Of a stretch of DNA of 64,000 nucleotides, positions 1 through 10,915 are shown one piece after another. The position numbers were made by a program, and so were the translations under genes. The notes beneath the pieces were generated by a model that was not told the DNA's origin, did not search any database, and worked only from the letters and a program-made list of their open reading frames with translations. The stretch comes from Lactifluus volemus (lineage: Eukaryota > Basidiomycota > Agaricomycetes > Russulales > Russulaceae): the NCBI GenBank assembly GCA_022376515.1, contig WTXI01000012.1, positions 248,001 through 312,000 on the forward strand. Direction: 5' to 3'. Position 1 is the stretch's first letter, and each line of letters opens with the position of its first letter.

Positions 1-718
1 CAACGAAGGGAGGAGGGTTGATAGGTGGTTATAGGGCCGTTAGACAGAGAGGCTGTGCATGCTGAGCGCTGAAAGCAGTCAACGTGAAGCAATTTTTCTC
101 ACACGACAGTGTATACCGGCCCGGTCACGGCCGGGTATGTCCAACTTCCTCAGGCTGTCTGGGCTCATCTTGCTCGCCTTTGGGGACAGAGTAGGCCCCT
201 TCGGCAGAATGTGCTGGCCCAGTGCTGGTTTTTTTTTATTGAAGCATGGCAAGGGCTCGGAAGTAGGTCTTTCTGAAGGAATCAACGAAACACGCCCAAG
301 TTACGGAGAAGTTGATAGGAAGCCTGAGAGGGAATGAGCTCAATCTAATCTGGCTTGTGGACTGCGTATTGAGGTGTGTATTAGGAAACCACGCTTTCTC
401 TCGCATATCGTCTAGCAGCATCAGTATCACATCCATTCTGGCGTCGGTTGACCCAGCCTGAAAAAAAGGAGGGGGGTGGGAGGGAGGGTGAAATAGGGGC
501 GATGGAAGGCGCGTCACTAGAGAAGATGAGGTAACAGCATAAACACGAGGAACTCCTAAAAAAAGGTCATCTCTAACGAGTCCGAAATTAGTGTACCGTA
601 CGAAGTTCAAACTAAAGGAGAACATAGAAGTACCAACTTGAGTTCACTACCCTATCCCCGCGGCGGAGGCGAGTTGAGCGCTGTCTATACCACACCATTG
701 CTTAAAATTTGAACGCCC
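1..718. other. Stretch without a recognised gene
   Basis: Only short overlapping open frames are present on both strands, with no recognisable domain, splice pattern or RNA. It ends where the repeat half shared with 34.5-34.9 kb begins. Confidence 0.5.
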
Positions 719-1141
719 AGTTTCTCCAAGTAATCGTCATAATCGCCAAAGCTCCTCGAGCAGACGACTGTGGCAACGAGGCGCAAGGCGCGAGTGGGGA
801 TGGTCCTGTCCGTCCTGTCGGACCTAAGTTAAGATACACTGCCGGGTGGTCGGAGAGGCGACATAAGGCTGCTCATTGGAAAATGTGATGACACGACCAT
901 GACGGAGGGAACGAAGGTCTCGTCGGGGTGTGCTCTCGAGACGGTTTGACCCGTAGTCGTGTGCTGGCACGCTTTGTCAGAACTTGGGCTCAAGCGAGTG
1001 TCTCTCTATCTGCCCAGATCCAACATCCAACCAAAGCAGCTGGGATATTTTTCTGATGGTCACATACATAGGTCGAAGAGATGTCTCCGAGTCATAGTTG
1101 CTGCGCAAATGCTCATCGTCAGTCTCAACTGTACCTGGCCA
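719..1141. repeat. Repeat half A (left copy)
   Basis: This block is nearly identical to 34504-34939, from the run cagtttctccaagtaatc to ctgtacctggcc. A 69-residue open frame at 959-1168 recurs in the second copy, but only because the DNA is duplicated; I see no sign of coding selection. Here half A is followed directly by half B (1142-2000). In the right-hand copy the order is B then A. Confidence 0.85.
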
Positions 1142-1221
1142 GGCCGGGCCGCCAACCACTCAATATAAAGAAGGCTCTGAGAAGCACACCGCTGTTCATT
1201 TGGGTACAGACAAAAACATTT

Positions 1222-1308
1222 CCTTCGGACTGGAATCGAACCAGTAACCTTGGGATATCACAGATGCCCTGTTATAGTCCCATGCTCTTCCAGTTGAGCT
1301 ACCAAAGG
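1222..1308 (-). tRNA. Intron-containing tRNA-like gene, Tyr-type, anticodon ATA as read
   Basis: The reverse strand folds as a cloverleaf: acceptor CCTTTGG/CCGAAGG (one G-T pair), D stem GCTC/GAGC, anticodon stem TGGGA/TCCCA, and T arm ACTGG-TTCGATT-CCAGT with a good B box. The anticodon stem only closes if about 15 bases (starting CAGGGCATC) are removed after position 37, the usual place for a tRNA intron and typical of tRNA-Tyr. The loop then reads CTATAA+A, giving anticodon ATA rather than the normal GTA. It could be a real but odd gene, or a tRNA-derived repeat. A second copy lies 190 bp away. Confidence 0.55.
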
Positions 1309-1500
1309 TTGACTGTCAATACAGTGGTATGATCGAGGAACTAGATGCATGTGGTAAAAATTGCCTATTGTACCACACCATCATGATTTGGAAGAATAGG
1401 AGACGCGTCAATAAACAGTTCGTACTCCTCACCGACAGCACTGGCAGTTTGTACCGAAAACAAAAATGACGATGATCCATTTGAACAGATAAAAAGATTT

Positions 1501-1587
1501 CCTTCGGACTGGAGTTGAACCAGAAACCTTGGGATGCCACAGATGTTCTGTTATAGTCCCATGCTCTTCCGATTGAGCTACCGAAGG
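1501..1587 (-). tRNA. Intron-containing tRNA-like gene, second of pair
   Basis: It has the same fold and length (87 bases) as its neighbour at 1222-1308. The acceptor CCTTCGG/CCGAAGG pairs perfectly and the D stem GCTC/GAGC is kept. The anticodon stem TGGGA/TCCCA closes around a 15-base intron-like insert. The T stem has one T-T mismatch at its outer pair. The anticodon again reads ATA. The pair is repeated at 33.7-34.1 kb. Confidence 0.5.
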
Positions 1588-1712
1588 TTAACTGCCATTA
1601 CAGTAGCACGAATGATGACTTCTATGTTTCTCACGTGACTCACATATGGGTCGAGGCGTCAAGCTGTCTCAACCTTACTGTTACTCCATCAAAGTCTTAT
1701 ACAAATTGCATA

Positions 1713-2413
1713 TTAAAACAAACCGAGTACAACAACGCCTGTTGCACAGAATAATCTCAGGGATATGTGAATCACGGTGCTCGTACTCGCATGGTTCGAT
1801 GATGTCCTCGATGACGCTGTTGGATCGAGAACCAAAGGGGGAGACGTGGTCGTTGGCACGGAAGAAGTAATGATGGACCCAGAAGGTATGCTGGAGGTTT
1901 TTGGCGCGGATGAAGTAGGCGACGAGGATGGTATCGCCGAGCTACTTGATGACGTAGATGAAGCAGATGCGGGACCGCCGCCGCCTTGCACGAGTAATAG
2001 CTGCACAGGCATGGTGGCGTAGATGATGGAGAGCAGTCCACGATCGTCATCGGCAGCTGTGCAAGCGGCTATGCTATCACTGATCCCGCATTGGAGATCC
2101 AGGGTCAACGATTGCTGTAAATTGACGTAGGCCAGATGGGCGTCGGTCGGACCTTCGACGAGCGTGGCTGATCCCAGATGAGAAATGAGATCACCATCAA
2201 AAAAAAAGTGGCGCACCAGTACCCGTGAATGGGACTTGATTGAAAGTGCCCGTGGGAGAGCCTTGTACAATCTCCCAGGTGGTACGACCTTGCTTATCTA
2301 CGCCGAGGTTGTTGACGCTTAACGGTTGAGGATCAAAACCAGGTATGAAGAGGGACGTGTCTGCGCTGACGCCTGACGATGGCAAGACTATGAGTAAGAC
2401 TCGGAGAATTCAT
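1713..2413 (-). pseudogene. Secreted, probably GPI-anchored protein gene, start region broken
   Basis: Two exons join cleanly across a 49 bp intron (2168-2216). The product resembles a family of small secreted basidiomycete proteins that begin FIPGFDPQPLSV, continue with a GVD.QGRTTWEI segment and one Cys-rich patch (LDLQCGIS), and end in a Ser/Thr/Pro-rich stalk and a hydrophobic tail (VVVLGLF) that fits a GPI signal. The family identity is from memory and not certain. A leader-like stretch (LRVLLIVLPSSGVSA) precedes the mature part, but no ATG is in its frame. An ATG at 2413 is one base out of frame, so the start has probably been lost by a one-base insertion. A 3' fragment of the same gene sits at 34.2-34.5 kb inside the second repeat copy. 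Confidence 0.6.
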
Positions 2414-3136
2414 GGATGAGAGGAGGATGATAATGCACATTGCGCGAAGCGATACAGGATGGCCAAAGATATGATTTTAAAAGAGCGCATGTGAGTAACA
2501 AAAGTGGGGCACGAGATTGTGGGATGACGAGGTATAAATAAGTTTCGAGGGAATACTATGACCCATATCTTAAGAAAAATTTGCTGGCAACATGGTCCTT
2601 GTGGGTAAGTGCCATACGGTTTGTGGCGATCGCTACCATAGTAGGAAGCGCCGAGATAACCACGGGTAACGTACCACCTAACATTCCATGTGCAAACCAT
2701 GTGAGCTCTTCACGTGAGAGATAAGCCGTTTCCGGTTACTATGAAGCACCTACAGTAATATCTCTTGTGGACCGCAGCGCATGCAGGGCCTTGTGCTACT
2801 TGTCATTTGTTTTCCGTGCCTCGTCAGGACGGTGGTGCGTGGGAACGCTGAGGGTCCGGACTCCGGAGATCGGCTCACGTGATCTGCGTTCCTGAGGGCT
2901 TCTGGCTTCTTTTATTTATTTTTCTACCAGGCCATTTTTTTCTCTTACCCACCACACAGGTGTGGGTTGTTGACATTTAGTGGTTAGGGAAGCGCAGGAC
3001 GATGCGACCAACTCCATTCGTGAATGAGATACAACAGTATACGTCTTGATTCTATCACAACAAATGACGTGTGTGGTCCAGACCTGGTAATTAAAACAAA
3101 CGTTCGCCGTAGATTGACCGCAAATCGATTATGCAT
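2414..3136. other. Intergenic stretch, no gene recognised
   Basis: It contains AT-rich short frames only. Pyrimidine-rich runs near 2905-2945 (tttatttatttttctacc and similar) are unremarkable. Nothing here is supported as coding. Confidence 0.5.
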
Positions 3137-4295
3137 TTATGCTCGTCCAATTTTGAACCAATCCTGGGGTGTCTTCTCTCCTTCCACGATCGAGCGCACG
3201 GCGGAAAGCGCATTGGAAAAATCTGCGAATAAGACATGCGGGATGTTCTCCCTCGTGCAATACGCTGCGAGGTCATTCTCGCCATCAGTCTTGTCTTTAG
3301 CGAAAAGCATGTCCGCATGCTTAGCGGCAGATATGTCTAGGAGCCAAAAGAGCATAAAAAATCAGCTTGTGTACGACAATGAATCGTTAAGAAAAACAGG
3401 GCAACGGCCGCACCAGAAACGCCATCTCCAAAGAAAAATAGAAGCGGAGGATTTTCGAGGTTCCTGTACGGAAGGATCGCTTGGGACTTGTCGTGCCCGA
3501 ATCCACTGAGGACATATGAATTTAAGAAATGTCCACGCCTTCGGGGGAAATGACGACAAGCTATACCTGGAGGGATGACGGAACTTGACGTTGAAAGAGC
3601 CGTCTTCGTGTACATCGACCGAATTGGAGATGATCTCAATGTTGTTCGCATCGTCACCGACTAGATTGGAGAGGATGGCACGGATAAGAGGTTCCATCCC
3701 GCTACATAGGTGAACTCGCAGAATCAGCGGCGGTTCGAAGGAATACCGTCCATTCCAAACCTCGACACGATGATGACCGGTATATCTTGTGACTTGCAAT
3801 ACCGGTAAAACTCCAGAAAACCACGATCGAGCTTGATGTCTAGAAGGTGTCCTTTTTGATCCACCGACAGAGCCGGGATGAATAGGATGGAACCCACTAT
3901 CTTTGAGCAGTTGCTTGCATTCCTCGAACTTGTGTCCGTTTCCATTAACGCTCTCCATCATCTCCCGAAATGCATCTCTGTGCGATATGTGAGTGCGATT
4001 TGAAGTGATTGTTCGGCAGTACATGCGCTGGCATACCGGAAGACTACGCGGCCAGAGAGGATATCCAAGTTGACTTCTCTCCTCTTTTCCTTCCCGTAGC
4101 CGAGAAAATCGGTCATGTCTAGAGTTTATCCGCCACTCATTAGAGGGCTCGTGGTGCAGAAATAAAGATGAACTCACAGTCGTTAGAGTCATACGTGGTG
4201 ATGGTGCCATCCCAGTCTGACAATACCACGAATTTCTTATCCTTGTGGACTGGTGGGTAAGGAAGGGTGCTCTCCGGCGTGATATCTAGTGACAT
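3137..4295 (-). CDS. HAD-superfamily phosphatase (diketo-methylthio-phosphopentane phosphatase/phosphoserine phosphatase-like)
   Basis: Seven exons splice in frame: 4178-4295, 4037-4118, 3898-3977, 3761-3839, 3567-3701, 3414-3505 and 3137-3336. All introns are GT-AG of 58-77 bp, giving 261 residues. HAD motif I is visible as VVLSDWDGTIT near residue 25, motif II as PVIIVSSGMEPL, the motif III lysine probably in GHDKSQAILPY, and motif IV as FFGDGVSDISAAKHAD. The family hydrolyses small phosphate esters in the cytosol, with the first Asp of DWDGT as nucleophile; the substrate cannot be read from sequence. The ATG at 4295 is chosen because the longer frame to 4370 opens with GTG. It is divergent from the F-box gene, with 79 bp between start codons. 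It looks intact and housekeeping in character. Confidence 0.88.
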
Positions 4296-4374
4296 GGATG
4301 GTCGATTAGATACGGGAAAACTTGAACCGGGCCGGGGCTGCCAAACTAGCACTTGCTCCGCGTCGCTCACGAAA
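4296..4374. promoter_or_regulatory. Short shared divergent promoter region
   Basis: Only 79 bp separate the start codons of the minus-strand HAD phosphatase and the plus-strand F-box gene, so the 5' leaders and any promoter elements must overlap with each other or with coding sequence. No clear TATA box is visible. Confidence 0.4.
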
Positions 4375-5657
4375 ATGACCTGGGACGTCGTTCATCGTGG
4401 CTCACTAACGTCCCTCCCATCAGAGCTCATAGAACACACACTGACCTTCCTTCCCTGGCCTGGTGACCTCTATCCTTTGCTTTTCACCATCAAGTGCCTC
4501 AACCCCATCGTCGAACGGGTCCTATACCAAAATATCGGGGACCTCTCCGCCCCACGTGCCGTCCGTCTCCTGCTATCACTGGTAAATGCCCCTCCGGCTA
4601 GGCGTGAGCTCGTCAAGGCGCTCGCTCTCGACTTTAGCAACAACAGGTTGCTTTTTGCACTCGAACGGCTGATATACAAGGTGCTCAGGCTGCTTCCGCG
4701 ACTGCGCGCTCTCAGCGTGGAAGTGTCCATCCACGAAAATAGACACCGCCGGCTGGCTTGGATATTCCCGCTGGACACCTCCTTCCGGCTGCGCTCCTTC
4801 GCAACGTCCATCAGGTGCGTGTTTATCATTTTCTTCTCCGCCCCCCCTCGTATGCGTTCCTCCGTGTGCAAAGATGCTGAACCAAAGCGCCAGGTTGGAT
4901 CTCGACCTTGCCGCCTTCCTCGAGTCACAACCGGAGATCCGCGACCTCGCACTACGTGGCATACCACCCGCATACAGTTCGGATCCATTCACGCTCCCAG
5001 CCTCCGCCCTCCCACATCTCGAGAACTTCCGCTCGGTGCACGTCGACCCTGATATCCTCGGCGAGGTAATTGTCCGTTCGCCTTATTCCGCTTCCTAGAC
5101 GATGCCTCTACGCCGTTTCTACTATATTGACTATGGGTTACTATTGCAGGTGATCGCGACGCGCCCGGTTGAGGGTATTTCATTATCGCTCTTCTCGGAA
5201 CACGGCTACCGTGCTCTCGAAGTGCTCGCGCGCACGTCGACCCCTGTCCGGCGCCTGACGATTCTCATTGTCGATGCGTCGGCACCGAACGAGCTCTTCT
5301 CAGAGCTCGCTGCGCGCCTGCCCCACCTTGAAGCATTGCATATAGTCGCGCTTGTGCAGAAATATGACCTCGTGCGTCTATCTCCCCTCCCTCCCTCCCT
5401 CTCCTGTAGTGTGGGAATACCCTGTACTGAGAGTGAGAGAGCAGGAAACACTGCTTGCGTCCGCCCCACTGCTTGAAGGATTTGTCGGCCTTCGGTATCT
5501 CACTTTCATGGCGAGCGGCGAATCATGTTATGAAATTGACGATGAAGCGACGGTCGCAGAGCGATGGGCGAACGCTTGCCCGACCCTGACTACGATCATC
5601 CTGCCAAAGGGTCGTGTGTGGTTCGCGGGCAGAACGGGTGGGTGGGTGCATTTGTGA
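4375..5657 (+). CDS. F-box-like protein
   Basis: Four exons (4375-4814, 4894-5065, 5150-5371, 5445-5657) splice in frame to 348 residues. Residues 9-50 look like an F-box (LTSLPSELIEHTLTFLP, then a hydrophobic stretch ending VERVLYQNI), the motif that binds Skp1 in SCF ubiquitin ligases. The remainder is leucine-rich with repeated L..L patterns, as in the many F-box/LRR-type proteins of basidiomycetes, and presumably binds the substrate; the target is unknown. The acceptor of exon 2 could also be six bases upstream (4888) without changing the frame. It ends with TGA at 5655. It is intact and divergent from the HAD phosphatase. Confidence 0.72.
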
Positions 5658-5891
5658 AATGAACGGCCGGTGTCCAGGGATCAGGTCGGTTTGATTAGGG
5701 ACTGTACTGTAGACAGCATGACACAGGTGTCGCCTAACGCACAATAAAAAAAATACTGGACAGGATCGATGACACGTGATAGCCTGATCGACGCTGATGA
5801 CGATAACGTGTTGGTGAATTGACGTAAAGTCCCTGCGACCTTGAATATCATTTAACCAAGTCAGCCCTGTGGTGCTCGGATTTCTCGGCTA

Positions 5892-7764
5892 ATGTCTCCC
5901 CCTCACACTTTCGTCAGCGAGGTGTCAGACGATGTCCTCGACAGGTTCTACTCAATCCCCAACTCAATTGGTGCCCCGTTCCTTCCTGGGCCAACTCACG
6001 AGAGCGCCCTGGCCCTTCTCGAAGTCCTGCGCCATGATTTCAGAAATCACCACACTTATGTGAACGATCTTGGATTCCACAAGTATGCGCTCAGCCCACT
6101 TGTCACGACATCATCACATTTCTCAACCGATGCACTTTCTTGTCTTCAGCCATTCATCTCATCACGTGCTGGCCATATATGCGCTTGGCGCGTCACCAGA
6201 ACTCATCAAGTACGCGTACAGGACACACCTCCCAAAGTTGTTACCTGTACTCGTGAGCCCCGAGAGCATCACAGAAAAGAACTTTACTGAACATTTGGGC
6301 GATGAGAAGTATATAGTATCTCTTATGTGATTATCATCCACGACGTTCATGACAATTCCTTGCCCCCGGCAGGTACTATGACGCGTACCTAGCCTTCTTC
6401 ATGGACTATCTTCAGGACAACTCCCCAACCGAGGCACTTGAACATTTCATATTCTCTCCCCTGTACAATTACGTCCCTGACCTCCAACCCGACGGACCCT
6501 GCTTCAGGAACCACCCGCACATGCTGAATCGCCTTCTCGCGGGTGTGGCCCATCCTTTCATTCATCTCGCCTATGGGTTTGAGTTTGGAATCCTAGGCCA
6601 GGTGGCAGAAGGTACAAGACCCACACACCACGACCGTTCAAACTTCCCAGTTAGCTGACCTACTGCCACTTCTAGGTCTAGCACAAGTCGCAGTGCACAA
6701 GCCAGATCAGATCGAGCTCATTCCCCCTTCCTATTTTACCAAATCAGAGCTACTGGACGGCGACAACAATCTCGTATCCGACATTTTGTCTGCCCTTTCT
6801 CTCTCCCAGTCTAGTAAAAATCACACCCTCGCTTCTGAAAGGCGCCCTACGTTTGCCTTTCACCGCCGAATTCGCGATGACCCTGCATTTAAAATAGAGA
6901 TTCCTGATAACCACCAGCAGTGGTTCCCAGCTGCGATGAAGCAGGTAGGTAACGCTATCTTCTGCCTCGTTCAAGAGTGGACAAAGGAGTGGCTTTCGGG
7001 AGCACACAGCAGCGTGGACACCGAGTTAAGATTGAAGGGAATGATTGAGGAGGTCATATGGGGGAATGCCATTTGGTATGGTGTTGGCGGGTGGGTTTCG
7101 CGCGGGGACGATGGGCGTGCCACTAACGCCGACTTCTTTCTGTCCGTTCCCTCCTCCTACGTACTGTCCACCACAGCTGACTTTGCCGCTAACACATGGG
7201 CTAAGTGCACACCTCGTCACCTCATCCATCTTCCTACCAAGGTTCCTTCTCAAAGAAGAAGCTTCATCAACCTCTTCCGCATTCAATCCCGGTGGCGCGC
7301 TACCATTTGCCAATCGTTTACTGCTTCTCCAGACGTATCTTTCCATGGCCACCGCATGGAAGATTATACGCGGTGACCACGCGCTGCCAATCGTGGACTT
7401 TTACACCGCCACGGACGCACAGATGTTCGCACCCATTCGAGCCGGACCTAGAGCCCTTCCATCGCCCTTCAGCTCGTGGACGCGCATCATCGCAAGTGGG
7501 CTCCAGTCTCCGGACGAACACACCCCAAAGTTGGTCCGCGCGCTCGCGGACTTTGCGGTTCGTTGGGGCACACGCGCGGCGGGTTACTACTCTACTGGAA
7601 AGAACGATAGTGGCACAGATGGGTGTTGGCGGCCGCTGGAGGGGATCGAGAGGCTAGATGGGACGCTGTTTGTGCGTATCGCTGGAATCACACTCGAGCG
7701 ACTCGGCTGGGTACATGAGAGCGAGGGGGCGAGGCATTGGGATCGGGATGGTTTCACATTGTGA
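5892..7764 (+). CDS. Questin oxidase-like (AflY-like) protein, copy 1
   Basis: Five exons (5892-6082, 6150-6308, 6373-6611, 6676-7141, 7206-7764) join in frame to 537 residues, the usual full length of the questin oxidase-like family (Pfam PF14027; AflY, GedK, MdpL). Hallmarks in order: LPGPTHESALALL near residue 35, the FHN/H..HHVLAIYALGASPELI segment across intron 1, NFTEHLGDEKYYDAYL across intron 2, LAHPFIHLAYGFEFGILGQVA before intron 3, and RPTFAFHRRIRD. Family members catalyse or assist Baeyer-Villiger-type ring-opening oxidation of anthraquinone-like polyketides. The substrate here is unknown and no polyketide synthase is in the window. The donor of intron 4 (gtccgt) is unusual but needed. 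It is the most diverged of the three intact copies. Confidence 0.85.
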
Positions 7765-8539
7765 ATTTCTAGGGAATGTCAGGCTTTTCTTTTGAAAAAC
7801 GTCGGGGATGCCGGTTCCGTTCATTTCGAAGGAGAACAAAGGCCACACTCTTGATTTTTGAGTACCCATTTCATGGGCTCGATTGCGGGTCTGCTTCAAG
7901 TTTCCGCGCCCCTCCATGTTGAAAGCTTTTTGCGCTCACAAGTGGATCTCTCGAATGACAGACGTGGACTACGAAAGGTAGTTTCTATTCTCCGTTAATT
8001 TCATTAGGCCGTGTTAAAGTCTTCTCCGCCGGTGAACGCTGGTTGTACCTGAACTGACGTTAGTGTCTAGGGTGCCTGGTTCACTGGCATGTTAAGATGA
8101 GGGACAAACGTACACGCGAGAAGGGGTAATGAGCTGAAGGGTATTTGACCTACGATGTACTACTATTCCGAGTCCGAGTCTACGACAGTTGTTCAAAGTC
8201 AAATGACTCGGAACACCGTTTGCCAGTGTGGGGCCTCACCCTGGTTATTCCCTAACAAAAGTAAAGGGGGGGTGCAAGGACAATGCCGATAGGGCTCAGA
8301 ATCTCATGCACTAGCTTGCACAGAACTGAGGAAGCTAAGGGGTCGAAACTTTGAATATTAAGGGCGAAAGTCCATTATCACGAGAACAGTTGATCGGGTA
8401 TATATTACGAACACGTGCACACCCGAGTGTGTGCCGCACTTCTCATCACACTGTAATTATAATATCAAAGTTACCATCAACGTGAAGTGAAAACATAAAA
8501 TGATCAGAGCATTACTGTCGTCATAAGCCTGAGCTGCCA
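7765..8539. other. Intergenic stretch with repeat fragments
   Basis: No gene is supported. A short piece near 8205-8245 (gaacaccgtttgccagtgtg) matches the beginning of the hairpin-bearing repeat found at 9.4, 15.7, 29.3 and 30.5 kb. Tandem copies of the hexamer-like unit CCGAGT occur near 8165-8180. Confidence 0.5.
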
Positions 8540-8760
8540 TAGAAACCACGTCTACGTCTTACTAACAATCACTGGGACATCTCCACTGAAAGCCGAGCGC
8601 GTTCAAGTCGAGCAGCCCTGGCCGCTAAGGGCGACGACGAGGATCCGGAGTCTCAACTCATCTGGGCGCTGCCACCACTGGAGGAGGCACGGCCAGCTTT
8701 ATCCACAGTGGATATCATTCATTCAATATCCAACTATCCAACCTGTAGAACACTGGCATA
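8540..8760 (+). promoter_or_regulatory. Conserved 5' block of the secreted peptide family
   Basis: The segment cttactaac...acatctccactgaaagc...gagcgcgttc and the final 60 bases before the ATG (tatccaactatccaacctg) recur upstream of the peptide genes at 11444 and, inverted, 43376; the first part also precedes the broken copy at 28.8 kb. Unlike those at 11.4 and 43.4 kb, this copy lacks the TATATAAGGAC box about 70-75 bp before the start codon. Confidence 0.55.
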
Positions 8761-9057
8761 ATGCGTCTTGCCTCTTACATTCCTTACTTGTTCTTACTCA
8801 GTGCGCTCGGCGTCTCTGCGGCACCAGTACGTTCTTTTATACTCCGACTAGGTACATGGAAGTTGTTCTAATGCGATCAACAGGCCTTTGATAAAAGGGG
8901 CGATCTAGTGCTGGTAAGGAGTTCACCATCAAATATCATCTCGAAATAGCGGACAGACGAAGGCCGTGGCAAGCGTAATCAGGAGGCCACCGGTGGTGGC
9001 GGCAGCTCTGGCACTGACTGGAAGCGTGCCATGGGAAACGAGGGTCAGCTCCACTGA
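8761..9057 (+). CDS. Small secreted peptide with several Lys-Arg sites, family member 1
   Basis: Three exons (8761-8826, 8884-8913, 8950-9057) give 67 residues; the first two end on codon boundaries. Residues 1-20 are a clear signal peptide (MRLASYIPYLFLLSALGVSA) ending before AP. The mature part contains three dibasic KR/GKR-type sites and DKRG, as needed for Kex2-type cleavage in the Golgi. The last is in TDWKR, followed by the nine-residue tail AMGNEGQLH. The second intron is only 36 bp, short even for a fungus. Members 2 and 3 share the signal peptide, exon plan and C-terminal WKRAM..N.G.L. I do not recognise the family. There is no CaaX box, so it is not a classical basidiomycete pheromone. 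Confidence 0.65.
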
Positions 9058-9730
9058 TGCAGCGACCTTCAGTGCCGCTGGTTGTACCTGAACTGGGCGT
9101 TAGCCTGAGTGTCTAGGTTGCTTGGTTCACTGGCATACCTATATGCAACGTAATGAGCTTGGTAATGAGCTTATAATGTTCGTAATATTAGTGACGCCTC
9201 TTCAGGTTGCGGCACTTTGAAAGGCGTTCAGTCAACAAGCCGTTTTTTATACTGTAAAAAGCTTCACAAACATTTTTTAAAGATTAAGAGATATTGATCT
9301 CAAAAGTATTGCTAGTACCTATCCCTCTTGGTGGAGTACTAAAAGGCTGGGACGAGGTACAACGTACACGTGAGAAGGGGCGAAGGAAATGAGCTGAAGA
9401 GTATGTTTGATCCACAATGCACTATTCCGTGTGCGAGTCCACTATAGATGTTCAAATTAAAATGAATATAATCAGTGTCTTTCGAACGCCGTTCGCCGGC
9501 GTGGAGCCTCCAGCTGTTTTGCAGAATATGAAGAATAAAGAAACTTGAAAAAACTGAGTTTAATCCGAGGTTCAATGAAGCTATTGAAGCGTCTTGAAGC
9601 TCTTCAATAACGGATACAGTACAGGTTGCGATTGCTTCATTGCCGGGACCTTGATGGATGAGATTAATACTCGTGATTCGTGAAGTATATGAAACATGTA
9701 TCTTCAACGGAGCCGGCCAGGACATTCAAT
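9058..9730. repeat. Downstream block of the peptide module, copy 1
   Basis: The sequence after the stop (cagcgaccttcagt...gctggttgtacctgaactg) through the hairpin-bearing segment near 9420-9640 is repeated at 29.0-29.65 kb behind the broken peptide gene. It marks the limits of a duplicated module. No coding potential is evident. Confidence 0.7.
9420..9640 (+). repeat. Hairpin-bearing repeat R, copy 1
   Basis: It runs from the CCGAG-like start through tttcgaacgccgttcgcc, ctgcagaatatgaagaataaag and aactgagtttaat to an inverted repeat ATTGAAG...CTTCAAT at 9583-9609. The same order of blocks occurs at 15700-15875, 29340-29520 and 30475-30600, always in the same orientation. Confidence 0.65.
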
Positions 9731-10455
9731 CGAAGCGAGGCCATACAGGTCAGATTTACTCGGAGCCAATTTTGGAGAAACGGATGCTCGTCTCGGTTTC
9801 AGTTGCCTGTTCTCGATCCCATTTACTGTAATATCCTGAACTTTCAGTAACGGACTGAACTAACGCAAACTGCTTTCCGTATTATTAATAACATTGCAGC
9901 CGGGGAAAGTCAGCCGTCTATTACGACAATCGGGCGTCGTGTTTCATCCACTAGGAAAATGCCGATGTTGTCAAGGACGTTGTCGTCGGCGACCTTGCTT
10001 GCAGATAGAGGTCAGATCGAACAAATTTTACAAGAGACGTAGAAACATAAATAAGTGTTATTGCACCGCTGATGTCGTTTATGAGTTATCCCTTCAGTTT
10101 TTTCTCTTGGGGACTCCGAATGTAGTCGTGTTGAAATAGAAGTCCATTTTTTGTTTGTTTAAACCTAATGTTGATGGGGGACGGGCTATGAGATCGATTG
10201 CTCGTTGTAACAGTCGCGCATAGGTCGGATCCCGAGTCGTGCTCGATTGAAATTATGTCGGAAACTCCTAAAAGAACGGTTCGGAAGACCAGAACGGGCA
10301 AGAGAAATCACGTGATCTTTTGATGGTGCAACAGGGTTTAGGACGGTTTGGGACGGTCAAAGATCGCCCGCATTAACCTTGTAAGCAAGGTAAAACCGAG
10401 GTAACAAGCCTAAATATGACGGCGCGTCACGATCAATCTCAAATGACGTCTTCTC
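9731..10455. other. No recognised gene
   Basis: A segment near 9955-10010 (aaaatgccgatgttgtc...acgttgtcgtcggc) is a diverged copy of the 3' flank of the questin oxidase modules. Only short frames are seen otherwise. Confidence 0.5.
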
Positions 10456-10915
10456 ACACGGCACGTTCTGGCCATATACATGCACTTGACACCTCATCAG
10501 AGCTCATCCAGGAATGCGCTGTTTCTCACCGAAACTTCACCGAACATTTGGGCATTTAGGCATGGGAGGTATCTCTTATGTGGTTGTCATCCACGACAAC
10601 CCTTGCCGTGGTCGGCAGGTACCATGACGCATATCTAGTCTTTATCATGATGGGCTATCTTCAGGACAACTCCCGTTACTCCGACTCGGAGTTTCCAACT
10701 GAGGTACTTTGAGTATTTCATATTTAGCTCGTCAAGGACGCTCTCCAAGTCTCGGGCCTCTCATCGAAAAGAACTTTTGGGCATGAGGGGTACCTCTTTA
10801 CGTAGTTGTCATCCATGACAACCCTTGGTACTATGATCCGTATCTAGCCTTCTTTATGGAGTATCCTCAGGACTGCTTCCGTTACTCAGAGTCCCCAACC
10901 GAGGCACTTCGGAAA
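10456..10915 (+). pseudogene. Questin oxidase-like remnants, two partial copies in tandem
   Basis: Two decayed pieces of exons 2 and 3 follow each other. Around 10470-10700 are the equivalents of HVLAIYALGASPELI, the FTEHLG end of exon 2 and the YHDAYL.F start of exon 3, with stops. Around 10725-10915 the same exon 2/exon 3 junction appears again (ttgggcatgag... tactatgatccgtatctagccttc). Both are closest to copy 1 at 5.9 kb. No open frame survives, so this is a dead internal duplication. Confidence 0.7.

Larger units (their letters stand above)
1142..2000. repeat. Repeat half B (left copy) with two tRNA-like genes
   Basis: The block is nearly identical to 33641-34503. It begins with aggccgggccgccaacc, contains the two tRNA-like sequences, and runs into the 3' part of the broken secreted-protein gene on the minus strand. 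In this left copy the similarity stops inside that gene while the gene itself continues to about 2413, so this is probably the older arrangement for the gene portion. Confidence 0.85.

Noticed and set aside
959..1168. 69-residue frame conserved at 34745 as a gene
   Set aside because: It is conserved only because the DNA block is duplicated, and the two copies differ by frame-disrupting indels downstream.
4296..4370. N-terminal extension of the HAD phosphatase
   Set aside because: The longer frame starts with GTG, which is not a normal nuclear start in fungi, and it would overlap the divergent promoter.
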